The notes under the pieces are model-generated. The model saw nothing but the letters and a program-made list of their open reading frames with translations, did not search any database and had not been told where the DNA came from. Source: Herbaspirillum sp. RV1423 (GTDB lineage: Bacteria > Pseudomonadota > Gammaproteobacteria > Burkholderiales > Burkholderiaceae_D). Taken from it: a stretch of 64,000 nucleotides of DNA. The DNA is taken from positions 1 to 64,000 of the forward strand of contig NZ_CBXX010000034.1 of the NCBI RefSeq assembly GCF_000577615.1, in the 5' to 3' direction. Shown here in pieces: positions 1-9,121 of this stretch. The translations under genes and the position numbers were made by a program. The stretch's first letter is position 1. Every line of letters begins with the position of its first letter.

Positions 1-590
1 TGGCTTTCATGATGTTGGGCAGGGTGACGTAGCGTGGCTCGTTCAGGCGCAGGTCGGTGGTCACGATGGCAGGTAAAGTCAGCGCCAGTGTTTCCAGGCC
101 GCCGTCGACTTCACGCGTCACGGAGACCTTGCCGTCTTCCAGCACGACCTTGGAGGCGAACGTCGCTTGCGGCCAACCCAGCAGCGCCGCCAGCATCTGG
201 CCGGTCTGGTTGCTGTCGTCGTCGATGGCTTGTTTGCCGAGGATGATCAGTTGCGGTTGTTCTTTGTCGGCCAGGGCTTTCAGCAACTTGGCCACGGCCA
301 GCGGTTGCAGGTCCAGATCAGGGGCGGTTTCCACCAGGATGCCGCGGTCGGCGCCGATGGCCATGGCTGTGCGCAGGGTTTCCTGGCATTGCGTCACGCC
401 GCAGGAAACAGCGATCACTTCGGTGACCTTGCCCGCTTCCTTCAGCCGCGTGGCTTCTTCCACCGCAATTTCGTCGAACGGGTTCATCGACATCTTGACG
501 TTGGCGATGTCCACGCCGCTGCCGTCGCTCTTGACCCGTACTTTCACGTTGTAATCTACTACCCGCTTCACGGGGACTAATACTTTCATG
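1..590 (-). CDS. etfB: Electron transfer flavoprotein beta subunit, 3' end cut by window edge
   Basis: This is the small subunit of the soluble ETF heterodimer, which accepts electrons from acyl-CoA dehydrogenases and hands them to ETF:quinone oxidoreductase. Translating the minus strand from the ATG at 590 gives an open frame to the window edge (about 196 of the usual ~249 residues). It starts [17 protein letters not shown] and contains the family segments [12 protein letters not shown] and [14 protein letters not shown], the latter lying in the AMP/FAD-binding region of ETF-beta. Identity is clear from these motifs. etfA normally follows and would lie just left of the window. The position beside a CoA-thioester catabolic cluster suggests, but does not prove, that it serves acyl-CoA oxidation encoded nearby. 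Confidence 0.93.
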
Positions 591-675
591 TGTAGCTTTC
601 CAGGTTGTTGAAATCTCGACGCGTGCACCGCGCAGCATCTGCAGGCGGACGCACAGTTTTCATCCGGGCTTCGGG

Positions 676-1623
676 TCAGAACAGACTGCTGTCGATCAGC
701 TCCAGTTCCAGCGTCAGCAGCCGGGCCATCTTCATGAGCGCTGGGGCGAGTTCATCACGTATCACCGCGCTATCAGGAATCGACCCTACGGCGCTGCAGT
801 TCAGTCCCATCACGACGGCTGGATTGCCGACTGCCAGCGGCACGCTGACAGCAAACGTATCGCGCTGGTATTCTCCCGCCGCCAGGCAATAACCATAGCT
901 ATCCAATTCACCGAAAGCACGCTCCATCTTGGCTACGACCTGCGGGCCATCGGTGCCGCTCTTTTTCCAGATGCCGAACAGCAGGCGTTGTCGTACCGCC
1001 GCCGGTTGCGCCCATACGTAGGCACGGCCGATGGAGCTGAGCGCCATCGGGACGGCGCGCGCCACGCCCAGACGCAGCGTCGCGATCTTGCTGCTGTTGC
1101 AGTACTGTACGTAAATCATGTCGAGCTGATCGGCCATCGCCAGTCCGACCGACATATCGTATTTATCGGCAAAGGCCTGCATGACAGGGCGCGCGATCCG
1201 CGGCAGCGGACTGTTGGCCAGATATTTCTGCCCCAGCCGCAAACCGCGCACGCCGATCTGCACCCGTACGCCATCCAGTGCGCGATTCAGATAACCCAGC
1301 GCAACCAGGGTCGAGATCAGCCGCGACACCGACGCCTTCGAATAGCCAGTGCGCCGTACCAGTTCAGCATGCGTGAGAGGTTTGGAACTGCCATAAAATA
1401 CCTTGAGCAGTTTCAGCGCACGTTCCAGGGTATGGGTCGCCGTGGCCGTGTCCGCATCCACGTTGTCGCCACCGGTGCGCGGTCCCGATGCAGACGCCGC
1501 CGCAAGTTCCTGTGCAGGCTTGCCGTCATCGGCGGTGGCTGGCGTCGTCCGCTTGCGCAGTGTGGCTGTATTGCGGGTGCCTTCCGTTGCGTTTGCCGAT
1601 GATTTCCTGTCACCCTTGAGCAC
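676..1623 (-). CDS. IclR family transcriptional regulator
   Basis: A 315-residue IclR-type regulator. After a long, low-complexity N-terminal extension (about 65 residues rich in Ala, Thr and Arg) comes a winged helix-turn-helix (around residues 68-130, with [18 protein letters not shown]), then the C-terminal effector-binding domain. The start used is a GTG at 1623, which overlaps the end of the upstream IclR gene by 14 bases, so the two are probably co-transcribed. A start further in, nearer the HTH, is possible because the extension is atypical of the family. Two adjacent IclR paralogues beside one catabolic cluster suggest layered control by two ligands. The ligand is unknown; IclR proteins in such settings usually sense a pathway aromatic or carboxylic acid. 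Confidence 0.85.
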   Translation of the reverse strand: MLKGDRKSSANATEGTRNTATLRKRTTPATADDGKPAQELAAASASGPRTGGDNVDADTATATHTLERALKLLKVFYGSSKPLTHAELVRRTGYSKASVSRLISTLVALGYLNRALDGVRVQIGVRGLRLGQKYLANSPLPRIARPVMQAFADKYDMSVGLAMADQLDMIYVQYCNSSKIATLRLGVARAVPMALSSIGRAYVWAQPAAVRQRLLFGIWKKSGTDGPQVVAKMERAFGELDSYGYCLAAGEYQRDTFAVSVPLAVGNPAVVMGLNCSAVGSIPDSAVIRDELAPALMKMARLLTLELELIDSSLF

Positions 1624-2485
1624 GGCTCGCCTCCGTCCGTCGCAGGTGTTGCATCAGCTTGAGCATCTGCGGGCCGACCTTTTGTTCGATGCGCGCCCTG
1701 CTCAGCGTTTTTTCCTGCCCGGCGCACAGCAGCACCATCGGCGTGCGCTGGTTCAGCGTCAACGGCGCCGCCACCACGGTGATGTTCGGCCCCCAGTCGC
1801 CGGTGGAAATGCAATATGCCTTTTCGGCGATTTGCAGTTCGGCGTCGGTGATCTTCTGGCGCACAACCATCCAGTCGTCCCGCTTGTAATAACCGCGCAT
1901 ATGGTCAAGCAAATAGCTGCGCTCATTCTGATGCAGGCAGGCCAGCAAGGCCCAGCCGACCGGTGACGCCGCCATCGGCATATGCTCGCCCACGCCGAGT
2001 CCGACGGTGGCCGGATTGGACGCGCTGTGGCGGTTTTCGAACAAGATCATATCCAGGCCGTCGCGCCCGGCTAGCGCCACGAACACACCGTTGTCGTCGG
2101 CCAGTTTCTGCATCAGCGGCCGCGCCTGCTGGATGACATCGGTATCGACATTGGCCGCATAACCGAGACTAAGTACCGACACCGCCAGACGATATTTGCG
2201 CCGACGTTCGCAATAGGTCAGGTAGCCCAGTTGAGTGAGCGCCTGCGACATGCGCGAGACCGTGGCCTTGGGCAGATTGGTGCGGGTTGCAATGTCCTGA
2301 TTGGCGAGCCAGTCGGCATCGCCAAGAAAGGCATCGAGTACGGTAAAGCCACGCTCCACCGGTTTGATCGGCAGGCCTCTGGATTCATTGTGCGCACCGT
2401 TCGGATAGTCCGGCGGATTGGGTGCGCGCAGCACGATGCGCACATCCTTGGCGCGTCGGGCCGGTTTGCGTGGCGCGACGTTCAT
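1610..2485 (-). CDS. IclR family transcriptional regulator
   Basis: A second IclR-type regulator of about 291 residues, first in a likely two-gene operon with the IclR gene that overlaps its 3' end. An N-terminal basic stretch (RKPARRAK) precedes the HTH (NLPKATVSRMSQALTQLGYL) and a conventional IclR ligand domain ending near residue 280. The ATG at 2485 was chosen; an in-frame TTG 15 bases upstream is a less likely start. It is transcribed away from the SDR-led catabolic operon that starts at 3404, the usual arrangement for IclR regulators of degradation operons. Two matching 15-bp palindromes lie in the intervening 918 bases and are good candidates for its operators. Confidence 0.87.
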   Translation of the reverse strand: MNVAPRKPARRAKDVRIVLRAPNPPDYPNGAHNESRGLPIKPVERGFTVLDAFLGDADWLANQDIATRTNLPKATVSRMSQALTQLGYLTYCERRRKYRLAVSVLSLGYAANVDTDVIQQARPLMQKLADDNGVFVALAGRDGLDMILFENRHSASNPATVGLGVGEHMPMAASPVGWALLACLHQNERSYLLDHMRGYYKRDDWMVVRQKITDAELQIAEKAYCISTGDWGPNITVVAAPLTLNQRTPMVLLCAGQEKTLSRARIEQKVGPQMLKLMQHLRRTEASRAQG

Positions 2486-2742
2486 GGCGGGAATGCGCAA
2501 AATTCATCGCATGCAGGATAGGGGCAGTGTGTGTTGGGCGAACAAAGCAGGCGCGTCGCAACGCGCAAAGCGGAATACATATGCACTCGGTCTCCTTGCC
2601 GATGCGCCCGTCCACCAATCATGAAGGAACTCAGGTTGGTGAATCCTGTGTTGCGCACCGGTATTGTCTGGCATGGTTGATTCAACTGACGACGACAAGA
2701 TGCGGTAGCCGCGAAAGGCGGTCAATCGTGTTCCATTTTATG

Positions 2743-2757
2743 TTCCGTATAGTGGAA
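2743..2757. promoter_or_regulatory. Candidate IclR operator 1
   Basis: The 15-base sequence TTCCGTATAGTGGAA is an imperfect palindrome (TTCC...GGAA outer arms). It matches the reverse complement of the second site at 2984-2998 in 12 of 15 positions. IclR-family proteins commonly bind palindromes of this size and TTCC/GGAA type. The location between the divergent IclR gene and the operon fits autoregulation plus operon control. Confidence 0.5.
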
Positions 2758-2983
2758 TTTGCAAATGTGTTTTGGAAATTGTTCTTCCGTGCTGCAGCGC
2801 ATGAGAGCTTGATTCCAGGCTGGCTGGAATTCTCTTCGGTGCTTGTCATGCAGGAGGAAAACGGTTTTCCTGTCAATGATGACGGCGTGGTTGCGGTCAT
2901 CACCGGCAGATTCATCGTGCAGCGCAAAAAAATCATTTCCGCGCCAGAGCGTGCCGATGCAGAAAATGGAAAGCGTGCACTAA

Positions 2984-2998
2984 TTCCAAAATACGGAA
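2984..2998. promoter_or_regulatory. Candidate IclR operator 2
   Basis: TTCCAAAATACGGAA; its reverse complement reads TTCCGTATTTTGGAA and so closely matches operator 1, 241 bases away. Two sites in one divergent promoter region could act separately on the two transcripts or allow looping. Which of the two IclR proteins binds is not determinable from sequence. Confidence 0.5.
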
Positions 2999-3403
2999 CG
3001 CGAAAAATGTTCGCTTGACACTGATCCGGCACTTCCAGACTATACGGACATCGCAGCAACGGAAGCACAGTAACGGCTCCCGTGGAAGTCAAACCAGCCA
3101 GCGAAAAGGATTCATCAGGAATCGCAACAAGAATCACAAGACAAAGAGACGTGTGCTTGTTTCCGAGCGGAGACAAGGACAAAACGACAGCGGCATCAAG
3201 TTGATACGACAGGACGAATGGGCATGCTCCGGCTGCAATTGGAGCAACACGCCTATCGCCGGGCGGGTGCGCGATGCCGTCAGATACAAGCGGTCATTGC
3301 AGTTCCGTCCATCGGGATGAACCGGTTTCATGTTGTCCCGCTGATGGATCTGCCCGATGGCATTCCCTGCGCAATCAAGTGTGGGGCAACACAGGAAAGC
3401 ACG

Positions 3404-4324
3404 ATGAGCACTCAAAAAATGATGGAAGGGAAAGTTGTTATCGTTACCGGCGCGGGCGGCGGCATCGGTCGCGAGATCGCCCTGATGATGGCCCAGCATG
3501 GCGCCAGCGTGGTGGTCAACGATATCGGGGTCTCGCTATCCGGCGAAGGCGCCAATGCCGGGCCGGCGCAACAGGTGGTGGAAACGATCAAGGCCAGCGG
3601 CGGCATCGCCGTGGCCAATGCCGATAGCGTGGCGGATGCCGCCAGTGCCGGGCAGATCGTCGAATGCGCGTTGCAGAACTTCGGCCGCATCGATAGCGTC
3701 GTCAACAATGCCGGCATTCTGCGCGATGCGCTGTTTCACAAGATGAGCAATGATGAATGGGATGCGGTACTGAAGGTGCATCTCTATGGCGCCTACTACG
3801 TCAGTCGCGCCGCTGCGCGGTATTTCAGGGAACAACAATCCGGCAGCCTGGTGCACATGACTTCCACCTCCGGCCTGATCGGCAATCTGGCGCAGGCCAA
3901 TTATTCCGCCGCCAAGATGGGGCTGACCGCCTTGTCGAAGTCGATTGCGCTGGACATGCAGAAATTCAATGTGCGCTCGAACTGCATCGCGCCGTTTGCA
4001 TGGAGCCGCATGATCAGTTCGATTCCGGTCAACACGCAGGAACAACAGGAGCGCGTCGACAAGATCAAGCGCATGACGCCGGACAAGATCGCACCGCTGG
4101 CGGTGTATCTGGCCGGCGATGCTGCCGCCGACGTCAACGGCCAGGTGTTCACCGTGCGCAATAACGAGATATTCCTGATGAGTCAACCGCGTCCGTTGCG
4201 TTCGGTGCATCGCTCCGAGGGCTGGTCGCCGCAAACGGTCGCCGAACACGCGATACCGGCGCTCAAGGCCAGCTTCATTGCACTGGACCGTTCCGCCGAC
4301 GTGTTCCAGTGGGACCCGATCTAA
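3404..4324 (+). CDS. SDR family oxidoreductase, 3-hydroxyacyl-CoA dehydrogenase type
   Basis: A 306-residue short-chain dehydrogenase. The NAD(P)-binding glycine motif TGAGGGIG lies at residues 15-22, NNAG follows mid-protein, and the catalytic tetrad region reads TSTSGLIG then YSAAKMG. The spacing and the extended C-terminus resemble the dehydrogenase part of multifunctional enzyme type 2 (peroxisomal-type (3R)-hydroxyacyl-CoA dehydrogenase) rather than plain FabG. The ATG at 3404 was chosen because the core begins immediately after it; the frame stays open upstream without a better start. It is the first gene of the catabolic operon, and the next gene is a hydratase-2-like protein, so the pair resembles a split MFE-2 acting on an (R)-3-hydroxyacyl-CoA. 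The true substrate is unknown. Confidence 0.85.
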   Translation: MSTQKMMEGKVVIVTGAGGGIGREIALMMAQHGASVVVNDIGVSLSGEGANAGPAQQVVETIKASGGIAVANADSVADAASAGQIVECALQNFGRIDSVVNNAGILRDALFHKMSNDEWDAVLKVHLYGAYYVSRAAARYFREQQSGSLVHMTSTSGLIGNLAQANYSAAKMGLTALSKSIALDMQKFNVRSNCIAPFAWSRMISSIPVNTQEQQERVDKIKRMTPDKIAPLAVYLAGDAAADVNGQVFTVRNNEIFLMSQPRPLRSVHRSEGWSPQTVAEHAIPALKASFIALDRSADVFQWDPI

Positions 4325-4363
4325 GTTGTCGGCAGCGAACATCAGCATCTCAAGAGAGTTTTC

Positions 4364-5239
4364 ATGGCCATCGATTATCACAAGCTGAAAAACTGGAACT
4401 TCCCGGTGCTGGAACACAGCTATACCGAGAAGGACAGCATGCTGTACGCGCTCGGCGTAGGTGTCGGCGCGGAACCGACCTGCGCCGGTCAATTGCAGTT
4501 TGTCTATGAACCTGAACTCAAGACGCTGCCATGCATGGCGGTGATCATGGCGCATCCCGGCCTGTGGATGGGTCATCCGGAAACCGGTGTGGATCTGCTG
4601 AAAGTGGTGCATGGCGAGCAGAAGCTGCAATTGCATCGGCCGCTTCCCGTGGCCGGCTGCGTCACCGGACATTCACGCGTGATCGCCGTGGTCGACAAGG
4701 GCCGCGACAAGGGCGCCTTGCTGGTGGTCCAGCGCGAGATCCGGGACAAGCAAAGCGGTGAATTGCTGGCCACCGCGGAACAGACCAGTTTTTGCCGTGG
4801 AGACGGCGGATTCAGCGAACACGGGCAATTGAGCGATGCAGCACCGGCATCGGACAACAGTCCGTTGCCGGATCGTTCTCCCGATCTGATTTGCGATCTG
4901 CCGACCCGGCCGGAAGGCGCCTTGATCTACCGGCTCTCGGCTGACCGCAATCCTTTGCATGCCGATCCGGAAACAGCCAGGCAGGCTGGTTTTCCGGCAC
5001 CGATACTACACGGCCTGGCGACTTACGGCGTGGCATGTCATGCGCTGCTGCGAGCCTGCTGCGACTACCGTCCGGAACGTCTGCGGTCGTTGGCCACGCG
5101 GTTTTCGGCGCCGGTCTTTCCGGGCGAAACCATCCGTACGGAAATCTGGCGCGACGGCGGTCATGTGCGTTTCCAGTCGCGCGTGCTGGAGCGCGCCAAA
5201 CTGGTGTTGAGCAACGGCAGCGCGCAGGTCAGCGACTGA
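4364..5239 (+). CDS. MaoC/hydratase-2 type (R)-specific enoyl-CoA hydratase
   Basis: A 291-residue double hot-dog protein like eukaryotic and bacterial hydratase 2. The N-terminal half carries the degenerate hot-dog fold, including an HPGLWMGHPETGVDLLK segment that contributes to acyl-chain binding. The C-terminal half carries the catalytic hydratase-2 signature, here YRLSADRNPLHADPE followed by GFPAPILHGLATYG, with the Asp/His dyad. It would reversibly hydrate a 2-enoyl-CoA to the (R)-3-hydroxyacyl-CoA. It starts 39 bases after the SDR stop, in the same operon, so the product could go directly to that dehydrogenase. Length and motif order are typical; the acyl substrate cannot be read from sequence. 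Confidence 0.87.
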   Translation: MAIDYHKLKNWNFPVLEHSYTEKDSMLYALGVGVGAEPTCAGQLQFVYEPELKTLPCMAVIMAHPGLWMGHPETGVDLLKVVHGEQKLQLHRPLPVAGCVTGHSRVIAVVDKGRDKGALLVVQREIRDKQSGELLATAEQTSFCRGDGGFSEHGQLSDAAPASDNSPLPDRSPDLICDLPTRPEGALIYRLSADRNPLHADPETARQAGFPAPILHGLATYGVACHALLRACCDYRPERLRSLATRFSAPVFPGETIRTEIWRDGGHVRFQSRVLERAKLVLSNGSAQVSD

Positions 5240-5316
5240 AGACATCACGGTATCGGTACCGATTACGGAAATATGGACAGCAACAATTGCATCGACTCAC
5301 GATTTGCGGAGACAAC

Positions 5317-6096
5317 ATGACAGACAAGACTTCAAGCATCCGATCCGATATCGCCTACAGCACCCCGGATCGCATCATGGTGCGCGGCAAGAATTTGTCC
5401 AGCGAGATTCTGGGCAAAATGAACCTGGGCGACTTCGCCTATTTCCAACTCACCGGCAAGACCGCGACGCCGGAACAGTCGCGCGTCTTCAACGCGGTGC
5501 TGATCACGTTGGTCGAGCACGGCATCACGCCCAGCGCCATCGCTGCGCGCATGACCTATGCCGGTGCGCCCGAATCCCTGCAGGCGGCTGTCGCGGCAGG
5601 CCTGTGCGGACTTGGCACCGTCTTCGTCGGCACCACCGAAGGCTCGGCGCGCATGTTGTATGAAGCCTTCGCGGGAGCGGGCGACAATCCCGATCTGCAA
5701 GCGCTGGCGCAACAAACCGTCGCCGCCTACCGGGATCGCAAACAGATCATTCCGGGTTTGGGTCATCCGTTGCACAAGCCGATCGATCCGCGTACCCCGC
5801 GCTTGTTTCAGATCGCCGAAGAAAATGGCATGAGCGGCAAGCATGTGGAGCTGCTCAAGCTGATCGGCGCCGAGGCCGAGCGTGTCTCTGGAAAGGTATT
5901 GCCGATCAATGCCACCGGCGCGCTGGGCGCGATCTGCTGCGAGTTCGGTTTCCCCTGGAAGATCGTGCGCGGCTTCGGCGTCATGGCGCGCGCCATCGGT
6001 CTGGTCGGTCATATTCTTGAAGAATCGCAGGCGCCGATGGCACATGCGATCTGGCACGACGTCGAGGCGCGCGCCAGCGCTCATCTGCGCGATTGA
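5317..6096 (+). CDS. Citryl-CoA lyase-like protein (short citrate synthase family)
   Basis: A 259-residue member of the citrate synthase superfamily, far shorter than a true citrate synthase (~430 residues) and matching the size of stand-alone citryl-CoA lyases. The GLGHPLHKPIDPRTPRLF segment holds the active-site His region, and ATGALGAICCEFGFPW with RGFGVMARAIGLVGHILEE forms the C-terminal core. The family forms or cleaves C-C bonds between acetyl-CoA and an oxo acid. In an operon with a hydratase and a CoA ligase but no thiolase in the window, it may carry out a retro-aldol/retro-Claisen cleavage of a 3-hydroxyacyl-CoA; this is inference. The ATG at 5317 was chosen because the family N-terminus starts there. 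Confidence 0.8.
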   Translation: MTDKTSSIRSDIAYSTPDRIMVRGKNLSSEILGKMNLGDFAYFQLTGKTATPEQSRVFNAVLITLVEHGITPSAIAARMTYAGAPESLQAAVAAGLCGLGTVFVGTTEGSARMLYEAFAGAGDNPDLQALAQQTVAAYRDRKQIIPGLGHPLHKPIDPRTPRLFQIAEENGMSGKHVELLKLIGAEAERVSGKVLPINATGALGAICCEFGFPWKIVRGFGVMARAIGLVGHILEESQAPMAHAIWHDVEARASAHLRD

Positions 6097-6116
6097 GTCC
6101 GCGATAGAAAGAGACC

Positions 6117-6914
6117 ATGACCATGAACGACGATTCCATCCTGTGCAGCTTTACCGACGGCGTGGCCAGCATCACGCTGAACCGGCCGGACAAGCTCAAC
6201 AGCCTCAACGAACAGATGCATCGGCAGATTGCCGCGTTTCTCGATCGCATCGAAGCCGCGCCGGAGTTGCGTGTGCTGGTGCTGACCGGGGCCGGGCGCG
6301 CCTTCTGTTCCGGTCAGGACCAGAGCGACCGCAAGCCGTTGCCTCCCGGCCAGCGGCGCGACATGGGGCAGGCGCTGGAGCAATACTACAAACCGCTGGT
6401 GTTGCGCCTGCGCGCCTTGCCGGCGCCGGTGGTGTGCGCCATGAACGGACTTGCGGTCGGCGTCGGCGCATCGCTGGTGCTGGCATGCGACATCGTCATA
6501 GCCAAACGTTCCGCCTACTTCATCCAGGGGTTCACCAAACTCGGACTGATGCCGGACGGCGGCGCCACCCAGTTTCTGCCGCAATTGGTCGGTCCTGCGC
6601 GGGCCATCGGCATGGCCATGCTGAACGAGAAACTGGAGGCCGCGCAAGCCGCCGAATGGGGCTTGATCTGGCGCTGCGTGGACGATGCCGAGTTCGAGCA
6701 GGCCAGCGCCGCGCTCATCGCGCAACTGGCGCGCGCGGCCACGCGTGCCCTGGCGCTGACCAAACTGGCGATCTATGAAGCATCCAGCCATGTGCTGACG
6801 CGCCAGTTGGATCTGGAAATCCGCTCGCAACGGGAACTGGGCCTCACGCAAGATTATCTGGAAGGCGCGTCGGCGTTTCTGGAAAAGCGCGCAGCAGCAT
6901 TCCAGGGAATGTGA
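6117..6914 (+). CDS. Enoyl-CoA hydratase/isomerase family protein (PaaG-like)
   Basis: A 265-residue crotonase-fold enzyme. The N-terminal ITLNRPDKLNSLNEQM, the first oxyanion-hole segment GAGRAFCSGQDQSDRK and the second one GLAVGVGASLVLACDIVIA are all present. The GQDQSDR variant after the oxyanion hole resembles PaaG-type ring-epoxide isomerases and Delta3-Delta2 enoyl-CoA isomerases more than classical hydratases, so isomerase activity is at least as likely as hydration. It sits 20 bases after the citryl-CoA-lyase-like gene, in the same operon. An in-frame ATG two codons in (6123) is an alternative start. Confidence 0.87.
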   Translation: MTMNDDSILCSFTDGVASITLNRPDKLNSLNEQMHRQIAAFLDRIEAAPELRVLVLTGAGRAFCSGQDQSDRKPLPPGQRRDMGQALEQYYKPLVLRLRALPAPVVCAMNGLAVGVGASLVLACDIVIAKRSAYFIQGFTKLGLMPDGGATQFLPQLVGPARAIGMAMLNEKLEAAQAAEWGLIWRCVDDAEFEQASAALIAQLARAATRALALTKLAIYEASSHVLTRQLDLEIRSQRELGLTQDYLEGASAFLEKRAAAFQGM

Positions 6915-7074
6915 ATCGGACCTGAACTTGCGGATTCAGGTAGGGCAGCACACAAAGCATCAGGCAGTACCGCATCAGTCGCACAGCAAGGATGGTCCGG
7001 CATTCGCCGCGGCGATCAATCATAAAGGCGCCGGCTCAGCATGGCGCTAACGATAAGATGAAAAGGAGATCACG

Positions 7075-8208
7075 ATGTCACAGTTCAAGAAGGTTCTCAG
7101 CGCCAGCATCCTGGCCTGCTCAATGCTTGCAGCTTCGGCCTCGCAGGCGGCCGACGTCACCATCGGCGCCTTGTTTCCGATGAGCGGACTCAATGCGTCG
7201 TACGGCGACATCTTCGGTTCCGGCGCCAATCTGGCTGCGGAACATGTCAATGCCGACAATCTGCTGAACGGCAAGCTGACGATCCAGTATGAAGACAGCC
7301 AGGCGCTGCCGCAGCAAGGCGTGATCGGCATGAACAAGCTGGTCAACGTGCAGAAGGTGCCGTACGTATTGTCGGCCTTCACCGGCGTATCCAAGGCGAT
7401 TTCCACCATTGCCATGCGTACCAGGACTGTGGCGGTCAACGGCGGCGGCGTCGGTCCGGATCTGGCCGAACTGGGCGTTTATTTCTGGAACATCATCCCG
7501 CTGGCCAACTATGAAGTGCGCGCGATGATTCCTTATCTGGTCAACGAGCGCAAGTTGAAACGCATCGTCCTGGTCTATGTGGACGATCCGCTCGGCCAGT
7601 CGATCAAGAAGGAAATGGAAAGCGCCTTGCCGGCGGCCGGAGGACAGTTGCTGGAGGCGTTGTCGGTACCTGCCAGCGCGCAGCAGTTCGGCGGCATCGC
7701 GGCACGCGTGCGGGCGGACAATCCTGATGCGATCTATGTCGCGTCTTACGGTTCGCAACAGTCGCAGATCGTCAAGCAGTTCCGTGACAACGGCATCAAG
7801 CAGCAGTTCGCCAGCTACACTGCATTTTCGATTCCGGAAATCAATGCCCTGCCGGAAGCGGCTGGTTCGGTCTATACCTCGCAGAATATCGACTGGTCGT
7901 CGCCGGATCCGGTCACCAGGCGTTTTGTCGACGACTACAAGAAGAAGTACAACAAGATGCCGACCGCCTACATTGCCAATTACTACAATGCGGTGCGCGT
8001 GTTTGCCTTGCTGGCGCAGCAGTTGATCAAGAAGGGTTTGCCGGTGACCGGCGAAAACCTGCTCAAGCAACGCATTGAAACCAAGACCTTTGATCTGGTG
8101 GGCGGCAAGGTGACGATTGCGGAAAACGGCACCGTGACGATGGCCATGCAGATCAACGAAATCGACGGCAAGGGCGGCAAGGTTGTCAGTACTGCCGCTG
8201 CGAAATAA
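7075..8208 (+). CDS. Branched-chain amino acid-type ABC transporter substrate-binding protein
   Basis: A 377-residue periplasmic binding protein of the LivJ/LivK type (Peripla_BP_6 fold). A clear Sec signal peptide (FKKVLSASILACSMLAASA) with likely cleavage after SQA precedes the mature start ADVTIGALFPMSG, characteristic of the family. A strong Shine-Dalgarno (AAAAGGAG) lies 7 bases before the ATG. It heads a complete five-gene Liv transporter block embedded in an operon of CoA-dependent catabolic enzymes. In such contexts the ligand is usually an aromatic, aliphatic or terpenoid acid rather than leucine. A 160-base gap before it may hold an internal promoter. Confidence 0.92.
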   Translation: MSQFKKVLSASILACSMLAASASQAADVTIGALFPMSGLNASYGDIFGSGANLAAEHVNADNLLNGKLTIQYEDSQALPQQGVIGMNKLVNVQKVPYVLSAFTGVSKAISTIAMRTRTVAVNGGGVGPDLAELGVYFWNIIPLANYEVRAMIPYLVNERKLKRIVLVYVDDPLGQSIKKEMESALPAAGGQLLEALSVPASAQQFGGIAARVRADNPDAIYVASYGSQQSQIVKQFRDNGIKQQFASYTAFSIPEINALPEAAGSVYTSQNIDWSSPDPVTRRFVDDYKKKYNKMPTAYIANYYNAVRVFALLAQQLIKKGLPVTGENLLKQRIETKTFDLVGGKVTIAENGTVTMAMQINEIDGKGGKVVSTAAAK

Positions 8209-8234
8209 CCGCAGCCAGGCGGAAGGACACATCT

Positions 8235-9107
8235 ATGCTGCTGTTACAGTTGTTAATCAATGGCGTTCAGGTGGGAGCGTTGTACGCACTCATTGCGGTC
8301 GGGTTCTCGCTGATCTTCGGCTCGACCCGCATCTTCCACTTCGCGCACGGGTCAACCTTCACCATCGCCGCCTACACGTTCTACTATGCGCTGTCGGTGT
8401 TGCAAACACATTGGTTGTTTGCGGTACTGGCGGCCACTGCGGCAGCGGTATTGTTCGGGCTGGCATTGAATCGCTTTGTCTATGTGCCTATCCAGAAGCA
8501 TGAAGGCTCGTTTTTCACGGTGTTCGTGGCCTCCTTCGGCATTGGCATCATTGTGCAGAATCTGTGCGGCATGTTGTTCGGACGCAGTTTCGTCTCGGTC
8601 AACACGCCGCTCAGCCGCAGCATGGAACTGCTGCCCGGACTGTTTGTTTCTCCGCTCTCGGGCATTGCCATCGCCATTGCCGTGCTGTTCTATTTTGGCC
8701 TGCAAATGTTCCTGATGCGCACGCACACCGGCATGGCGCTGCGCGCATTGTCGGACAATCCGGAACTGGTGCGCGCCTATGGCATGAGTCCGCGCCGTCT
8801 GTCCAACACCGTGTTTGCGCTGGGTTCCCTGCTGGTGGTGCCGGCGGCCTTGCTGTCGGCCGCCAGCACAGGGCTCAACCCGGCCATCGGCCATCACGTC
8901 ATGCTCATCAGCCTGGCCGCGACCATCGTCGGCGGAGTCGGCAGTCTGCGCGGCGCCGCCTGCGCGGGACTGGTGCTGGGCCTGGCGGAAAATCTGGCCC
9001 TGGTCTATTTCGAGCCGCAGTGGAGCGAAGCGATCACCTTCATCGTGCTGTTCCTGTTCATTCTGTTCCGGCCATCGGGCTTGTTCGGCCGCGCCGCCGC
9101 GCACTAG
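8235..9107 (+). CDS. LivH-type ABC transporter permease
   Basis: A 290-residue inner-membrane permease with about eight hydrophobic helices. The LivH-family opening (NGVQVGALYALIAVGFSLIFG) is followed by STRIFHFAHG, and the cytoplasmic loop ATIVGGVGSLRGA, which contacts the ATPase, precedes the last helices. It pairs with the LivM-type protein encoded 14 bases downstream to form the membrane channel of the importer whose binding protein is encoded just upstream. Confidence 0.92.
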   Translation: MLLLQLLINGVQVGALYALIAVGFSLIFGSTRIFHFAHGSTFTIAAYTFYYALSVLQTHWLFAVLAATAAAVLFGLALNRFVYVPIQKHEGSFFTVFVASFGIGIIVQNLCGMLFGRSFVSVNTPLSRSMELLPGLFVSPLSGIAIAIAVLFYFGLQMFLMRTHTGMALRALSDNPELVRAYGMSPRRLSNTVFALGSLLVVPAALLSAASTGLNPAIGHHVMLISLAATIVGGVGSLRGAACAGLVLGLAENLALVYFEPQWSEAITFIVLFLFILFRPSGLFGRAAAH

Positions 9108-9121
9108 TTTCAGAGGAAAAC

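Larger units (their letters stand above)
2486..3403. other. Long divergent intergenic region between IclR pair and catabolic operon
   Basis: This 918-base stretch separates the minus-strand IclR pair from the plus-strand SDR operon. Several frames are open for 60-200 codons on both strands, but none has a convincing ribosome binding site or recognisable protein character, so I see no gene. The notable content is two near-identical palindromes listed separately. The segment is locally more AT-rich around 2730-3010 than its flanks, as expected of a regulatory region. Confidence 0.6.

Noticed and set aside
2682..3182. 166-codon minus-strand frame in the IclR/SDR gap
   Set aside because: No RBS or family character, and it covers one of the candidate operators; more likely non-coding.
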